In this document: positions 35,060-47,700 of the stretch, one piece after another
Numbering within the stretch: the stretch's first letter is position 1
Layout: the number at the start of each line of letters is the position of its first letter
Assembly (NCBI RefSeq): GCF_902806685.2
Contig: NC_048537.1
Location: 8,082,720-8,146,719 of the forward strand
Direction: 5' to 3'
Length of the DNA: 64,000 bases
Origin: Maniola hyperantus
Lineage: Eukaryota; Arthropoda; Insecta; Lepidoptera; Nymphalidae
Translations under genes and position numbers: made by a program
The notes under the pieces: generated by a model
Told to the model about the DNA's origin: nothing
What the model saw: the letters and a program-made list of their open reading frames with translations, nothing else
Databases searched by the model: none

Positions 35060-35606
35060 GATCCCGCTATAGAACGACCTTCACCGAGCTGGTTAATGGA
35101 TGAAACGTATTTTATATTCAATTTAATATGTCAATAAATATATTGCATATGGGTTGCCTAAAAAATTTCAGTCCAGGATGATTAATTAATAATAAAAAAA
35201 TTTTTTTTTTTAATCATTTCACAAATTCCATACCAATCGAAAGTAAGAACCCCATAGAATATGCAAACGTTAGGTCAATGAAATAATGTTTAGTTTCATT
35301 TAACTTTTATTCATTAACGCGGTGCAAGTTACTAGTATCGATTTACCTGTTTATACCTGCTTACCCGGGGAAAAAAACAACGTTTGCATATTCTATGGGC
35401 TTAATACTTTTGATTGCTATGGAATTTGTCAATTAAACAAACCGATGAAATGATTTAATTTTTTTTTTAAATTATTAATTACTCATATACTGGACTGAAA
35501 TTTTTTAGGCAACCCATATGCAATATATTTATTGACATATTAAATTGAATATAAAATACGTTTCATCCATTAACCAGCTCGGTGAAGGTCGTTCTATAGC
35601 GGGATC
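35060..35606. repeat. 547-bp foldback element with 117-bp perfect arms
   Basis: The arms 35060-35176 and 35490-35606 are identical inverted repeats beginning GATCCCGCTATAGAACGACC. Weaker pairing continues inward. There is no coding sequence. Perfect arms imply recent insertion or conversion. The first AATAAA downstream of the Hsf stop is in the left arm (35133-35138). Confidence 0.9.
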
Positions 35607-35644
35607 TTAGACCATAGGCAAGTATTTCTGGTATACAAATTTAA

Positions 35645-35777
35645 CTCTTCACGCGCCATTTTAACTTTTTGTGTCAAATTTCATGTCAAAAGTACGATTT
35701 CAGTCTTTATTTTAAAGGTGAACCGTACTTTTGACATGACAGTTTTGACCTGTAAAGTTAAAATGGCGCGTGAAAAG
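35645..35777. repeat. 133-bp foldback MITE
   Basis: CTTCACGCGCCATTTTAACTTT pairs with AAAGTTAAAATGGCGCGTGAA, and CATGTCAAAAGTACG pairs with CGTACTTTTGACATG. It follows the 547-bp foldback by only 38 bp. Confidence 0.8.
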
Positions 35778-36322
35778 TCATTTTGTACGGACTATATAAT
35801 TATTTCTATATTTCAAGCTTAGTTATCAAACGTGGACCGGTTCGATTACATGCGATTTAACTTTTATACCGATAAGAGTGGATACGCATTTAAAAATATA
35901 TATGATTTTATATTCCATTACAACTACATAATAATTATGTAAAATAAATATAAATATATATACAATTATTGTACCTACCTTCTGAGAGATATTTCACTTG
36001 TGGTTTTATAGAGTTTTTATAGCCATTGATATAGGTATAATAGCTGTGTTTGCCGTTTTGGTGCCTTAGGCGCAACGCACACCGGCAGATCCGAGGCGCG
36101 GCGTCATTTTGATGACAACTCAAACTAAGCTTTATTTACTTTGGCATAATTCCTTACAAAATATTTCAGATACCATTTAACGGTACATTTGTCAAAGTAT
36201 ATAAAGCTGAATTTAGGTGGTTATCAAAAGGCAGACTCCACTCGACTCCGTCTGACTGCGTCAGCCCTTAATCTAAAACCTCACATTTTTGTACGATTCA
36301 TACAATAGGTTATTTGACAGTA

Positions 36323-36460
36323 TGCCAATTCTGTTGTACACAATCGCTAAACTAAAATGACAGGTCTCAATACAATACTATTCCTTGCATAATGCTCCCT
36401 GCAGATAAAGACAGCACTAGGATTAGATCTGTCAATTTAGTATTGCGTACAACAGAATGA
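36323..36460. repeat. GTTGTACACAATC MITE, cluster copy
   Basis: GCCAATTCTGTTGTACACAA at the left faces GCGTACAACAGAAT at the right. The interior has the family line ATTCCTTGCATAATGCTCCC. Confidence 0.75.
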
Positions 36461-36497
36461 GTCACAATATTCTATTAGTCTCGCATTGTCAGCCTAG

Positions 36498-36580
36498 TAC
36501 AGTCAGCAAAGCTAGGATTGCACCCGTCCATTCTCGCTTGTACTATAGCGGGCGCAAACCTAGCTTTGTTGCTGACTGTA
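36498..36580. repeat. 83-bp foldback MITE
   Basis: TACAGTCAGCAAAGCTAGG pairs with CCTAGCTTTGTTGCTGACTGTA. It lies 38 bp from the neighbouring MITE. Confidence 0.8.
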
Positions 36581-36861
36581 CATTATGCATAGCAGCAATC
36601 TGTATGTACTTTGAAACAATTCTTGAATCGATTATTTTAGTGCCATCTAAACAAGTAGAAAGATTTCAACTCTTGTAAAACTTTTCGTTCGTTTGACTGT
36701 GAATTGGCAACCAGTAGGTATCTCAATTTTAACAACTTTACAGGATGAAGTAAAAATTTATTTTCTTCATCTAAATAGTGACTGTATACGCTTGCGGCTT
36801 GCCAGTGTAGATGAAGCCTCGCTAGTTAAGTGCTTTTCTTTTTGTTCCCAGCTACAGTTTG

Positions 36862-37016
36862 CAACAGGTCGAGATGGCAATCGGAGAGGTAACGCCCTGC
36901 ACACCCGCACAGCCCCCGTGCTAACCCGGTGCGGACGAGCGCGGGTGACGTGCGGGTGTGCGGGGCGTCCCCCCCGCCTCATACCACGATTGCCATCTCA
37001 ACCTGTCGCTGAGTAC
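36862..37016. repeat. GC-rich foldback MITE, copy 3
   Basis: CAACAGGTCGAGATGGCAAT faces ATTGCCATCTCAACCTGTCG. The CpG-rich core contains CACACCCGCAC and GTGCGGGTGTGC in inverted arrangement. The apparent open frames on both strands are products of its high GC. Confidence 0.85.
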
Positions 37017-37642
37017 GAAATATTATAAAGTGAAATCGTCAAAATTTGAGATAGGACATGTTGCCAGTTTACAGTCAATATTATAGAGTAAGAGAAATAT
37101 ACTATTACTCTTCATTCATTCATTGACACCAGCACTCCAGCACTTTATTGACAAGGCCACTGAATGTGGCTGAAAATGGCATGGTCAAATCCAAAAGACT
37201 ATAGTCATCGCAAAATCTCGCTGCCCGCGAGGCAATTACACTTTTGTTACTAAAACTTCTTTTGTTGTGAAGCAAACAACAAAAGTACCTACGAGTCTTT
37301 GCTACAAGTATAGTGATTGGTGCTTCGGCTCTTATTACGCTCTCTTGCCGTGGTAACCATTTAGATATTTTATAATTTATCTCCTGTGTATAAAATCTAG
37401 ACAGCCCTTTATACAAAAAGCGAACCACAAGTACCTACCTTTTCACGGTTTTATTTTTGACATTGGTCCATACATGCAATAAATCATCAATTAATATTAA
37501 TTGTGGTGCGCTAAAGAAATATTTTAACTGGTATTTAAATAAATGAAAAGTTAGGTAGATACTTCTATGGAGGAAATGTTATTTCAAAAGAAGAACAAAT
37601 TCAGTTTAAATTAGACTTAGAATTATAATGGCGATCATATTA

Positions 37643-38902
37643 TTTTGGCTGTCCACAATCTCTAAATTGACAGGTCGGAAAGTTATTGCTATCTCTTTCA
37701 CAATACTTCCTGTGGAAAAGTATAGCACTATTTTGTGACATGTCAATTTAATTTAGAGATTATGTACAATCAATTAAGTATACCTACTAATAAAAAATAA
37801 ACTTATATATTGGCTAATCTAACATTGTATGATCGATCTTCGTAAAACGCGTGATCTCCGTGAATATCTACAAAATATTAAAAAACAAAATTGTTATCAA
37901 CAGATTGTAATTGAATAATTATTATTGATTGTTTTATACATCACAACAAATTTAAAATAAGGTTGATATTGGTACTGATTCTGATGGCAACTTAATTTTA
38001 GAGTATTCGCATGTTTTTTTCTTTCCAATGTAATAACTCATAAGAAAAGGACACTTTAACTTATTTAATTTAAAACTGTCAAACCTCTTGACTAGATGTC
38101 AGTCTTGAGCATAGTGTTTGAGCACTGAAAATTTAGTCTTTAATTTAAAATTAATTTTTGGCCTTTTTTAGCAATATTAAAAAAGAAAAGGATGCACTAT
38201 ACTCTAAATAAAGCTTAGAGAAAAACATCAGAATCGACGCCATGTGACTAATTTTGTTGTACTCAATCTCTACACTTAACAAAATTGCCAGATCTTAATC
38301 TAGTGCTCTCCTTTTCCACAGGGCGCATTGTGAAATGGATGGCAATAAATTGAGACCTGCCATTTTATTTAAGAGATTGTGCACAATTTACTTTTATTCT
38401 ATTGTAAATGACTAGACTAAAATGAGGTTCTAAATATATTACTATTCCTTTTCATAATGCTCCCTGGTGAATAGGATAAACTAGATTTAGATCCGAAGTG
38501 TAGAAATTGTGTACAACAGAATTAGCTACATTGTATTAACTTAAGCATTTTAGATATAGGCTTGAATTACCTTTAGAATATTATTGTTATTGCCTACTTT
38601 TAGCAGTGCAGTGGATACCTAGCTCTGTATTAATTTGTTCTCAATGTTCATCAATATTAACAGTCAGTCCTTTTAGGAACTATTGCACTATAATTATATT
38701 ACAAAATATATGCTTATCTGATATTCGTCAACGGTAAAATATAGTCTATGGTGCTAATTCGGTTGTATACAATCTTAAACTAAATTGACACATCGAAAAA
38801 TTGTGCTATACTTTTCCGCAGAAAGCACTGTGAAAGGAATAGCACTAGATTTCGATCTGTCGTTTTAATTTAGTCGAGATAGTGTACAATCGTATAAGCA
38901 CC
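37643..38902. repeat. Run of GTTGTACACAATC MITEs (37643, 38248, 38403, 38750)
   Basis: Four copies: 37643-37775, 38248-38389, a one-sided copy 38403-38525, and 38750-38902. All share CAATCTCTAAA..., a TAGTGCTAT..TTTCCAC core and GATTGTGTACAA ends. The spacer 37960-38220 resembles 39690-39870 (TTTTAGAGTATTCGCAT), another dispersed repeat. Confidence 0.7.
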
Positions 38903-38925
38903 AATGTTATAGTAGAGAATGTCAA

Positions 38926-39452
38926 AAACCGGCCAAGTGCGAGTCGGACTCGCGCACGAAGGATTCCGTACCATTATCTATAAAAATGAGCAAAAAAATC
39001 ACATTTGTTGTGTTAAATATTTATTTTATTCTGTTTTTAGTATTTGTTATAGCAGCAACAGAAATACATCATCTGTGAAAATGTCAACTGTCTAACTATC
39101 TAACTATCACGGTTCATGAGATACAGCCTGGTGACAGACAGACGGACAGCGGAGTCTTAGGCTGAGATCTATAGAGCGCATTTTGACTTTGCTCAGACTT
39201 AGATTGAGTTAAACCAAGACACATTTATGTGAGAGATATAGCTCTGTCTCGTTTTAACTCTGTCTTAAGTCTAAGCTAAGTCAGAGTGCGCTCTATAGAT
39301 CTCACCCTTACAGCCGCACTCGGAGTCGCTTAATCGTTACTTAAGGCATTAATTATTATGGATTAAAATGCCTTAAGTAACGATTAAGCGACTCTGAGTG
39401 CGGCTTTTAGTAATAGTGTCCCGTTTTACCCTTTGGGTACGGAACCCTAAAA
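38926..39452. repeat. ACCGGCCAAGTGCGAG element with two nested foldbacks
   Basis: It starts AAACCGGCCAAGTGCGAGTC and ends with CCCTTTGGGTACGGAACCC. Its unit is interrupted by one foldback at 39165-39304 (GAGATCTATAGAGCGCATTT / GAGTGCGCTCTATAGATCTC) and another at 39313-39406 (AGCCGCACTCGGAGTCGC / GCGACTCTGAGTGCGGCT). Confidence 0.8.
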
Positions 39453-40406
39453 AGATCCTCACACTGTTGCGCATGCAAGCTGGCGAACAAAACGCAATTA
39501 CAATTCTGATCAAAATCCTTTTCTAAATTTTAATCAGGACCTTTTTTGGCCCACTGAATACGAATCTGAATTCATTTCCAAGCTAAACGGTTTAAAACTG
39601 AGTCCAATGTTCATTATTTCGATCAAAACGGTATAAATACAGTAAAGTTTCAACAGATTTCGTTCAGTTTCGTTTCGTTCATTACAATGGCGCCGATTTT
39701 GTTGTCTTTCTCTAAACTAAATTTAGAGTATCTCTAAATTAATTTTAAAACTGTGAAACTGCGTCTGTCCTTTTCATATTATATTAGTAGAAACAGGATG
39801 CGAATACTCTAAAATTTAGTTGTGCTCAGAATCAGTACCACTATTTGGTTCGCCAGCTTCTCATTTGATTCTGATATTGTATGAACGTTGAAAAGTATCT
39901 ATTTTGTCAAGTTGTTAATAATCTGAATTTACATTTATGTTGTTATTATTGTGTGTACATAATAAATATAGTTTTATTTCTTTTAAGTAAATGTTTGTCG
40001 TTGTTTATAATATGACACTGTTTGAGTGGATACAATTATTTAAGATCAACTTAATATCCTGTGTGAATGAGTATAATACTTGTACGCTGCAAGTTGTAGG
40101 TGTGAAAATGCATTTTCAATTGAAGTAATGGATTTATTGTACCTATGTAATTCAAAACACATAGCCTATTTTTGTTTTATAACTCCCGCAAATTGCTGAT
40201 ACGCGTGACCGCCATTTTAGCGACGTCATCACTAGACTGAAGTTTCGAGCTGATGGTATATTTTTATTTCGGCTGACGTCAAAATGACGTCATTTCGATG
40301 TTAATGAGACATGGTTCCAGCGCAATAGCAATTTTGCGGGACTTATAGTATATATTGTCTCAGTGGATTGTTTTTTTAAATCATATTTTTTAGTAAAACT
40401 ATAATT

Positions 40407-40839
40407 TGGCGCTGACTTGGTTGTACACAATTTGATTTATATGTTTAGCAGAATAGTTTATTTCATATTACTTTTAGCCCACTTTAATTTAATCAAGAGA
40501 TTGTGGACAACCGAATTAGCACCAATCAAATCAAAAGAATTGGTTGCATTTAGACATTACTTTTTCGATAAATTATCATTGAGATTGTATGAAACCAGTG
40601 GTAGCTAACTGCCGCAATTTTTTGAAGTACCTCTACCCAATTCATCAGAATCGTGAAAGTTTAATTTTGGTTCTACAACTTACATTGTGGCTAGGTCTCT
40701 TGTACGCAATCTCTAAACTAAACTAAAATGAAAGATCTAAATATATTGCTATTCTTTCCATAATAATATATTCAGATATTATGGAAAGAATAGCAATGTA
40801 TTTAGATCTTTCAATTTGATTTAGAGATTCGGTACAACA
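40407..40839. repeat. Two further GTTGTACACAATC MITEs
   Basis: 40407-40523 (GACTTGGTTGTACACAA to TTGTGGACAACCGAATTAGC) and 40687-40839 (TTGTACGCAATCTCTAAAC to TTAGAGATTCGGTACAA). The second has a long internal palindrome around ATTCTTTCCATAAT. Confidence 0.7.
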
Positions 40840-41104
40840 TATTATTATCGTTATATTTTATGAAAAATTAATTAATGATGACTAATTTCATTTAACTCTT
40901 GACATTTTATTTTTTGTAAATATATTATAGTACCTAGATTTGGTTACTGCCTAAAAAGATTGTGTTTTATTGTAATTCCTTAACCTAACTACCTACCTAC
41001 TATTTAATTTGAAATTCCGAAAGGTAGGTAGGCAACGTAGGCTTACGTCTTGTACACGATTGCCTGCGACCTCACCTATAGGTACCTAATTGATACTTAG
41101 CTCA

Positions 41105-41542
41105 GGCCGCGATTACACCGGTAAGTTTACCCACGTAAGTAGTATAGGTACGTAATTGACTGACAACTTTACTAAAGAGCTTGCGACACTGCCAAGCACA
41201 TAGATTTGCTTTGCTTGATGCGTCCGTCAAGCAGCTTGATCAAGCAAACGGTACTTTTCTCATACATCGAACGCTGTCCGAACATCGCGTCAAGCAAAAA
41301 TATAAAATGGGAATGGCATCAATCACGTAATATGCTTGACTCAAGCACAAAGAATTTGGATGTACTACTAATGCTCAAGCACCAAGCAAAAATCTACGTG
41401 CTTGACGTCAAGCCGCTTGACAGTCTCGGAAGCTTTTTAGGTAAATCTACTTATATATAAGTGTTTACATGTGGTTTTATCGTAAGGTAATCACGTAAGC
41501 TACTTGCGTAAGTAAAACTTACAGGTTGGTATATGCGCGGCC
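41105..41542. repeat. Nested MITEs: GGCCGCG termini around a CAAGC-rich core
   Basis: Outer ends GGCCGCGATTACACCGGTAA and the CTTACAGGTTGGTATATGCGCGGCC side are inverted repeats. The interior, about 41180-41440, is packed with CAAGC/GCTTG words on both strands, giving many short palindromes. Its open frame is not protein-like. Confidence 0.65.
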
Positions 41543-41617
41543 TTGTATTACGCGGTGGTACTGAAGCGATGATAGCAGTTGAGCACTAGGCTAAGCGTAT
41601 CAGTGGAGCGGCCAATA

Positions 41618-41828
41618 TCTAATCTATAAAAGAAAAAAAATCTGACTGACTGATCTATCAACGCACAGCTCAAACTACTGGACGGATCGGGCTGAGTTTT
41701 GGCATGCAGATAGCTATTATAACGTAGACATCCGCTAAGAAAGTGTTTTTGAAGATACGCCTAAGGGGGTAAAATAGGGGTTTGAATTTTATGCTGTCCA
41801 TGCGGACGAAGTCGCGAGCATAAGCTAG
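41618..41828 (+). mobile_element. Helitron-like short element
   Basis: It starts TCTAATCTATAAAAG and includes ACTACTGGACGGATCGGGCT. It ends GCGGACGAAGTCGCGAGC then ATAAGCTAG (CTAG at 41825-41828). A reverse-strand relative is at 58275-58490. Confidence 0.6.
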
Positions 41829-42569
41829 TATCGTATATTTATTTAAAAAATGTTGGTAGTGAATTTCGAAGTGAAATGGAGAACAAACTTATTAGACCCA
41901 TAATAAAACACAAGAGACCCTTGAAATTTAAAAATACCAATAGAATTGAGGAACATCAAGAACATCTTGAAATTCAAGAACACCTTGTTCAAACTACGAA
42001 GTTCTACCGAAATTATAATATATAATTATAATAGTGCCTGGCAAACAACTTAGGCCAGCAGCAGCGTAGTGGGGAAAAGTTGGCGAATCCGGGAAGCGCA
42101 AGTCAACCAATCGCGTGCACTCGCGCCGACTGATCAACCAATCGCGTGCACCCGCAATCGCCAGCCAATCGCGTCAATACTCAAGTTGTTTGCCGGGCAC
42201 TGTACGAAATTCTGGCCGATTAGCTGTTACGCTAATCTTCAGGTAGGTATAATAACCGGGCGAATAAGTGGAACAATCCATGGGAGGTTAGGACGTCTAA
42301 AATAAGTAGAAAATATGAAGTCGGCAAATAAGTTAATAAAGTTTTTAATATGTTTATCACAGCTAAGCTACAACTTAAGAATAGAGATTGTCTTTGAAAC
42401 AATCAGCGTTTTGTTAACGTTGAATCTGAGGTAAGTATTTAGGAAGCAAACTAAACTAAAGCTAAACTATTAATACTTATAGTATTTCTTTTCCTGTTAA
42501 ATATATTCGTTTTCCCGTAAGTTTATACAATAATATAAAAATATTTCCCAGAAGTCTATAGATAATTAT

Positions 42570-42730
42570 ATTTGTCTGGTGGAAGTCTTCGGCTGTGGCT
42601 AGCTACCACCCAATCGGTAAAGCCGTGCTGTCGCATGGAAAACGATTACACTTTCCAAGTTAGCCCGCTTCCATCTTACACTGCATCATCATTTACCACC
42701 AGAGTGAGATCGTAGTCTATGAAAAAATAT
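42570..42730 (+). mobile_element. SINE family A, head missing
   Basis: Matches the body of the 4611 copy from TCTGGTGGAAG through GCATCATCATTTACCACC to GAGATCGTAGTC. No tRNA-like head. Confidence 0.7.
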
Positions 42731-42923
42731 GTAATTTGACCTAAATGCTAAGGTGTATTTTTGTAACTTCATCAACTTGTAACTTCGTCTGTGTGTCATA
42801 CGACACTGGCCGCTGCCGTGATTGGTCGACTCAAAGTGGCAGTATGGTGGCAGTTATGGAGCTACAATCAAGTTAAACACACACCGCCCACCACAAGTAC
42901 GTATCGTACGTTAATGAAGCGTA

Positions 42924-44607
42924 GGGGAAAGCAGGTAGGATTCGTACACTTTTTACTCTAGGTCATGTAAAAACAAAACTAATAAATATTTCAAAATAAT
43001 TTCAACGCTGCTGGATTACCTAGTTATCTGGCTTTAATTATAGTGTAGTTCAGTGTTGATGCAAAGTAAGATGACAAAGCTATGATGAATTTCCCAAAAA
43101 ATGGAAATCGTACGAAAGCACCCCACACGCGAGGTACATCGACTAGGGTACATTCGTACATAGTGGGGAGCCTTCGTACACAGGAATTAAAAAGGCTATT
43201 TTATATGAAATTAAACATTTATTGATATTAAAATTAACACAGAATCAACCTTACACATAGTAATAATAAACAATATGGTGTTTACAAACAATTTGTTACA
43301 ATTTAAGTCATTCATTAATCAACATTCAAATTTACCGTTATAGTAACTCGCATTTCATCTCTTTAGCCTTCTGTTTTCTTTCTTGTTCTTCTTTTTTCAT
43401 CTTTTTTGCTCTTTCCTTTTCTATCAGTCTATTTTTTTCGGGATTATATGTTATATCCTTAATTTTTCTAATACTTTTCCTTTCTTTGTGTCTTTTTAGG
43501 TGCATTCTCATTCACTTTAGGCTAAGGTTCCATAATTTCTGGCGTCATCATCCCACAGTTGATGTAGATGGTGATGGAGGTGGCAATCTTGATGATAGAT
43601 CTTGTTGAGTAAGAGTTATTTCTTTGGGAGTTGAATTGGGATAGCGCCTATGTCAAAAATAAACGATTTCTTAGTAATTATTATTAAACAGAGGGTCTTC
43701 CAAATTTTGTGAAATCCACGTCCATTGTAAGTTTTAACCATTCTAAATTGTCAATTTAAATATAAAAAGTACGTCAAATGTTTATGATGTCATATCTATG
43801 TATATCTTTAATACAAGCTGCCATACTAAGCCAGCGTTTTGACGTTTGATAAGAACTTGCTAATTTGACTTATAGCGCAGCTCACGACAGGTGTGAAACT
43901 TGTAAAAAAACATCGAGGTATCACCCACACTGGCAGGCGTCAAATGTCGCCTATATTTGTTGCTTGGTAGGCTATGAAACTACTAGGTATTTTTGATTTA
44001 ACGACACCCCTGGCCTAATATTTAGCAGATGTCGATTTCAGGATCAAACCGAGAGTTTCTTCACTCTTAGTTCTACTCTGCTAGTCTAGGCACCACCACT
44101 ATTTGTTGCATGCTATCATCTGGGAGTGGTTTAGAATTGGAATCCCATAACCCAGTTAGTGCAAAAACGATCTGAACTCACGCGGGGTGCATTCGTAAAG
44201 TACGAATCCACCCCACTCCTAACTGCACGAAGGTACCCCAACCAAAAAAATCAAACAATAAATTCAAAATAAAAATAACGGTGAAGGTTATCCCAAAATT
44301 AATGTTTACACATGAATCTAAGGCACTTATCCAAAGACTATTATATGTTACTTTAACAATTTGAGCCAAGCTTATTACGAATTAATGTCGTCAAAGATGA
44401 ATCGAAAAATTATTTTCGCGGTGTGAAAACACGTTTTGACTTATTCTAAAAAAACTGACTGTTGTACAGCCACTGCACTTAGCTGTGAGCCTATGAATAT
44501 GAGCGGGCCTCACATATACAAAAACACAAACGCGTCACCATGTAGCATAGTGTAGATATGACTGTTGTACGAATGCTCCCTCTGTACGAATCCTACCTGC
44601 TTTCCCC
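42924..44607. mobile_element. 1684-bp TIR element with TA target duplication
   Basis: Perfect 24-bp inverted ends starting GGGGAAAGCAGGTAGGATTC are flanked by TA (42922-42923, 44608-44609). Subterminal TTCGTAC words repeat. On the - strand near 43345-43470 an open stretch reads KDITYNPEKNRLIEKERAKK, continues lysine/glutamate-rich and ends CELL-stop. It resembles the charged C-terminal tail of a pogo/Tigger-type transposase, but no catalytic core is visible. Probably a non-autonomous Tc1/mariner-pogo relative. Its right edge is 191 bp from the stop codon of the F-box gene. Confidence 0.75.
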
Positions 44608-44797
44608 TACTGCACCGCCCACCACGGTCGATGTCGTGACGCCATAATGGAGCGTAAGGAATATCTCCATGCTTTATCATTCCTCATCTTCTATTAAATA
44701 AGCCAATTGACATACTAAAAAGACTTGCAGTCGAAGTTGTCACTTGACAGTGCTATGAATTATAAGCGATGAAGATGAAAAACCCAGTAACCATGAT

Positions 44798-47700
44798 TCA
44801 TAGCCGTAGCTTTCTTAGTAAAGACGTCATGCTTGGAGGTACTGGCGCTCTGTTCTTCACTCCGTCTGTGATGTAACATGTCCCCGGCTTTAGCATCAGT
44901 ACTGTGTGCAGAGTAGGCAGAGATCCGATCGCGCAAGCAAGTTCAGCAGAGATGTTGTGGCAGCCCTGGATGTCCAGCACTTTGAGGATTTTGCAGTGGT
45001 CCCGTATTGCTTCCAATGACTTGTTTGTAAGCTGATTGCAACCCTGGAAACAAGAAAGTTTTTTAGACACCTAGATCAATCTCTATTCTCTACATAGTAT
45101 AAAAAGTCGCTTCCCGCCGGCCTGTCCTTTTGTACGCTTAGATCTTTTACACTACGCAACGGATTTTTATGAGGTTTTCATTAAGAGATAGAGTAATTCA
45201 AGAGGAAGGTTTATAAGTACGTAGGTATAGTTTTGTGTTAATTAGTTGAAATATGACGATAATTAAGTATTGTTCAAGATGTCGGAAGAAATCAACCAGG
45301 CTGAGAGCTTTCTTCACAAATGCTTTTTTCTTTTGAAATAAAACAAAATAACCATACTGACATGACATTAGTATCTCATGTCTATACATCGATGCCGTGG
45401 CAGGTATCAATCGAATACAATAATTGTTCCCAAGTCGGTAACTGGATGAGCGACTGACTTTAGAGGTCCAAATTTGGCCTTTTAATTTCCTCCGTGCCTT
45501 TGAGAGCACGTGAAGCCGTCGTCGGTCCTAGCTATAATCACTAACATCTATATTATACTTAACTAAAAAACCAAAGGATTAAAACCTTGTTCTCTTGTTG
45601 TGTTATATGTGAGAGGATCTATCCCAAGAAAACTATTTTGTGTGACTCTCTCAGTGATGAGGAATATCTACTACGCTTATCACTTTACTGGCTAAGTCTA
45701 ACCATCAATTCATTTAGCATTTTATAGGATACACTGTATTCCACCTAATCCATTTTTGACTGCCGAACATGACTGGGTTCCTATCTATTCAATTAATCAG
45801 TATAATAACTTACCCTTAACTTAAGATGTTGTAATCTTCTCAACCCTTTTACTATTTCTATCACAGCATCATCTTTTAAGTTGTAGCAATCATTTAAATT
45901 GAGATATTCGATACTTGGACAATTTCTGACTAGATGTTTCACTCCATCAACCGTGATTTGTTGACATCTACTCAAATCTAAGCTTTGCAGCTCTTTGAAA
46001 GCGAAGGCATATGTGAGGCTGACATCGGTCATTCTATTACATCCACTGAGGTTTAGTTTCCTGAGAGACTTTAGCCGAGCCAAGGAGTATCCAGTGTAAG
46101 AATCCGTAGTTAATTTTTCACACATTCTCAATACATCACGTTTTCTTCGCGCATCACGAACAATCTCTTCCTCTGCTCTAGATCCCAGATGTATTTTATT
46201 GGGTGTGCCCATTTCATTGTAATTCGACATCACAGGTCCTTCGTCGTCACCTTCCGCTTCCACCTTACCCATGCCAGTCAAGCCAGCATCAGAAACTTTA
46301 TCACAGTAAGTGATTTTCAATGTCCTTAAAAGTACTTGGTTCTTAAAAATCACTTGTATTGAAGTATCAGTTACCGCATTAAAGCAGAAACTTAAATCTA
46401 GGTAAGTCAGGTTTGGTAGTTTTTCAGAGATCATTATGACACCGTTCTGATGTAAATTTAGAGAATTTACATCTAACTGTTCTAAAATTAAATTTTCTTC
46501 TCGGCACAGACCTTGCTCTATGCCTTCTCTAGTAATAAGTTCACACTGGGAAATGTTTAATCTTTTCAGCTTTTTCAATTTGTGTATTTCGGATATCCCT
46601 AAATTTGAAACGGCTCTACATCTTTGTATATTCAGGTACTCCAAATTGATTAGATTATCACAGATGTACTTTAGGGATTGGTCAGTCACCCTTGTGCATA
46701 AAGCGATATTGAGTTCTCTTAGCGATTTCTGGTGTGTTGTTAGTGCAATGATTCCCGCATTCGTGAGCTGATCACATGTATTCAATTGCAGAGAATCAAG
46801 TTTGAGATCTTCAATTTCTGCTAAACACTTTAGCGCAGCTCCATCGATGAGTGTATTAGAAAACACCAAACTTCGAATTTTTTTCGCTCTGGCAGTTATA
46901 ATTTGCATCACAAAATAAAATGTGAAAACACATTCGGAAGGTGTTTCGAAAATATTGTTTGTATTTGAATAAAACTTTTTTATGAAGCCACCATGAAATT
47001 GCAAAGGGCATAAGGATAAACATAAATCATTTAATTCTGGTGCTGCCTTAACAAATCTATAAAATAATGCATCAGTAATGTACTTGTTTTCAGACAGGTT
47101 CAAACTTTTCAAGTTTTTAAAGCTATTGTGTAACCAGTCATCTGTCTTTTCTAATAAACATCCGGACATAAAGAGTTCTTTACAAGTTTGTATATTCAGT
47201 ACCTCGAGGTTGGTACATCTTTGTAAGACATAATTTATTATTTTTTCATGTACGTCACACTTCCGTATAGTTAAACTCTTTATATTCTCCCCTATTTTAT
47301 TCCAAAAACTGTTGATTTTGTTAGATATTTCAACATCACTGAATAGAAAGTTTTCATAGGGTATAATAGAATTTTCTATAACTTGCAGCGGTGAAGACTC
47401 TCCATTCAAATCTGCTTTGAAAAACACAAGCATTTTTTCCTTTAAAAAGCAATAATCATTTGCAGCTAAATACCATGACCGGCATGTTTCACTTGCTGAT
47501 TTTCTGTCAGAGCTTGGTAAATATTTGAAAAGGTATACCAAAACCTGTAAAAAATTAATGAAAACCTGTTTTATACAATCTCACTTACAAAAGCAAATCA
47601 CTTTTTGTTTGTTTCTTTAAGAGAAGGTATTTCTATTATTAGAAAGATTAGTTACCTACTGATTAGCACAACCAATGTTCTTTGTTTCATAAAATATTAA

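Noticed and set aside
35060..35606. Exact target duplication for the 547-bp foldback
   Set aside because: The flanks (TATAG / TTAGA) do not give an unambiguous duplication, so no superfamily is claimed.
37120..37428. 102-codon open frame on the - strand (MVRFLYKGLSRFY...)
   Set aside because: No recognisable domain, no splice context, and it sits among MITEs. Probably repeat sequence, although its origin is unknown.
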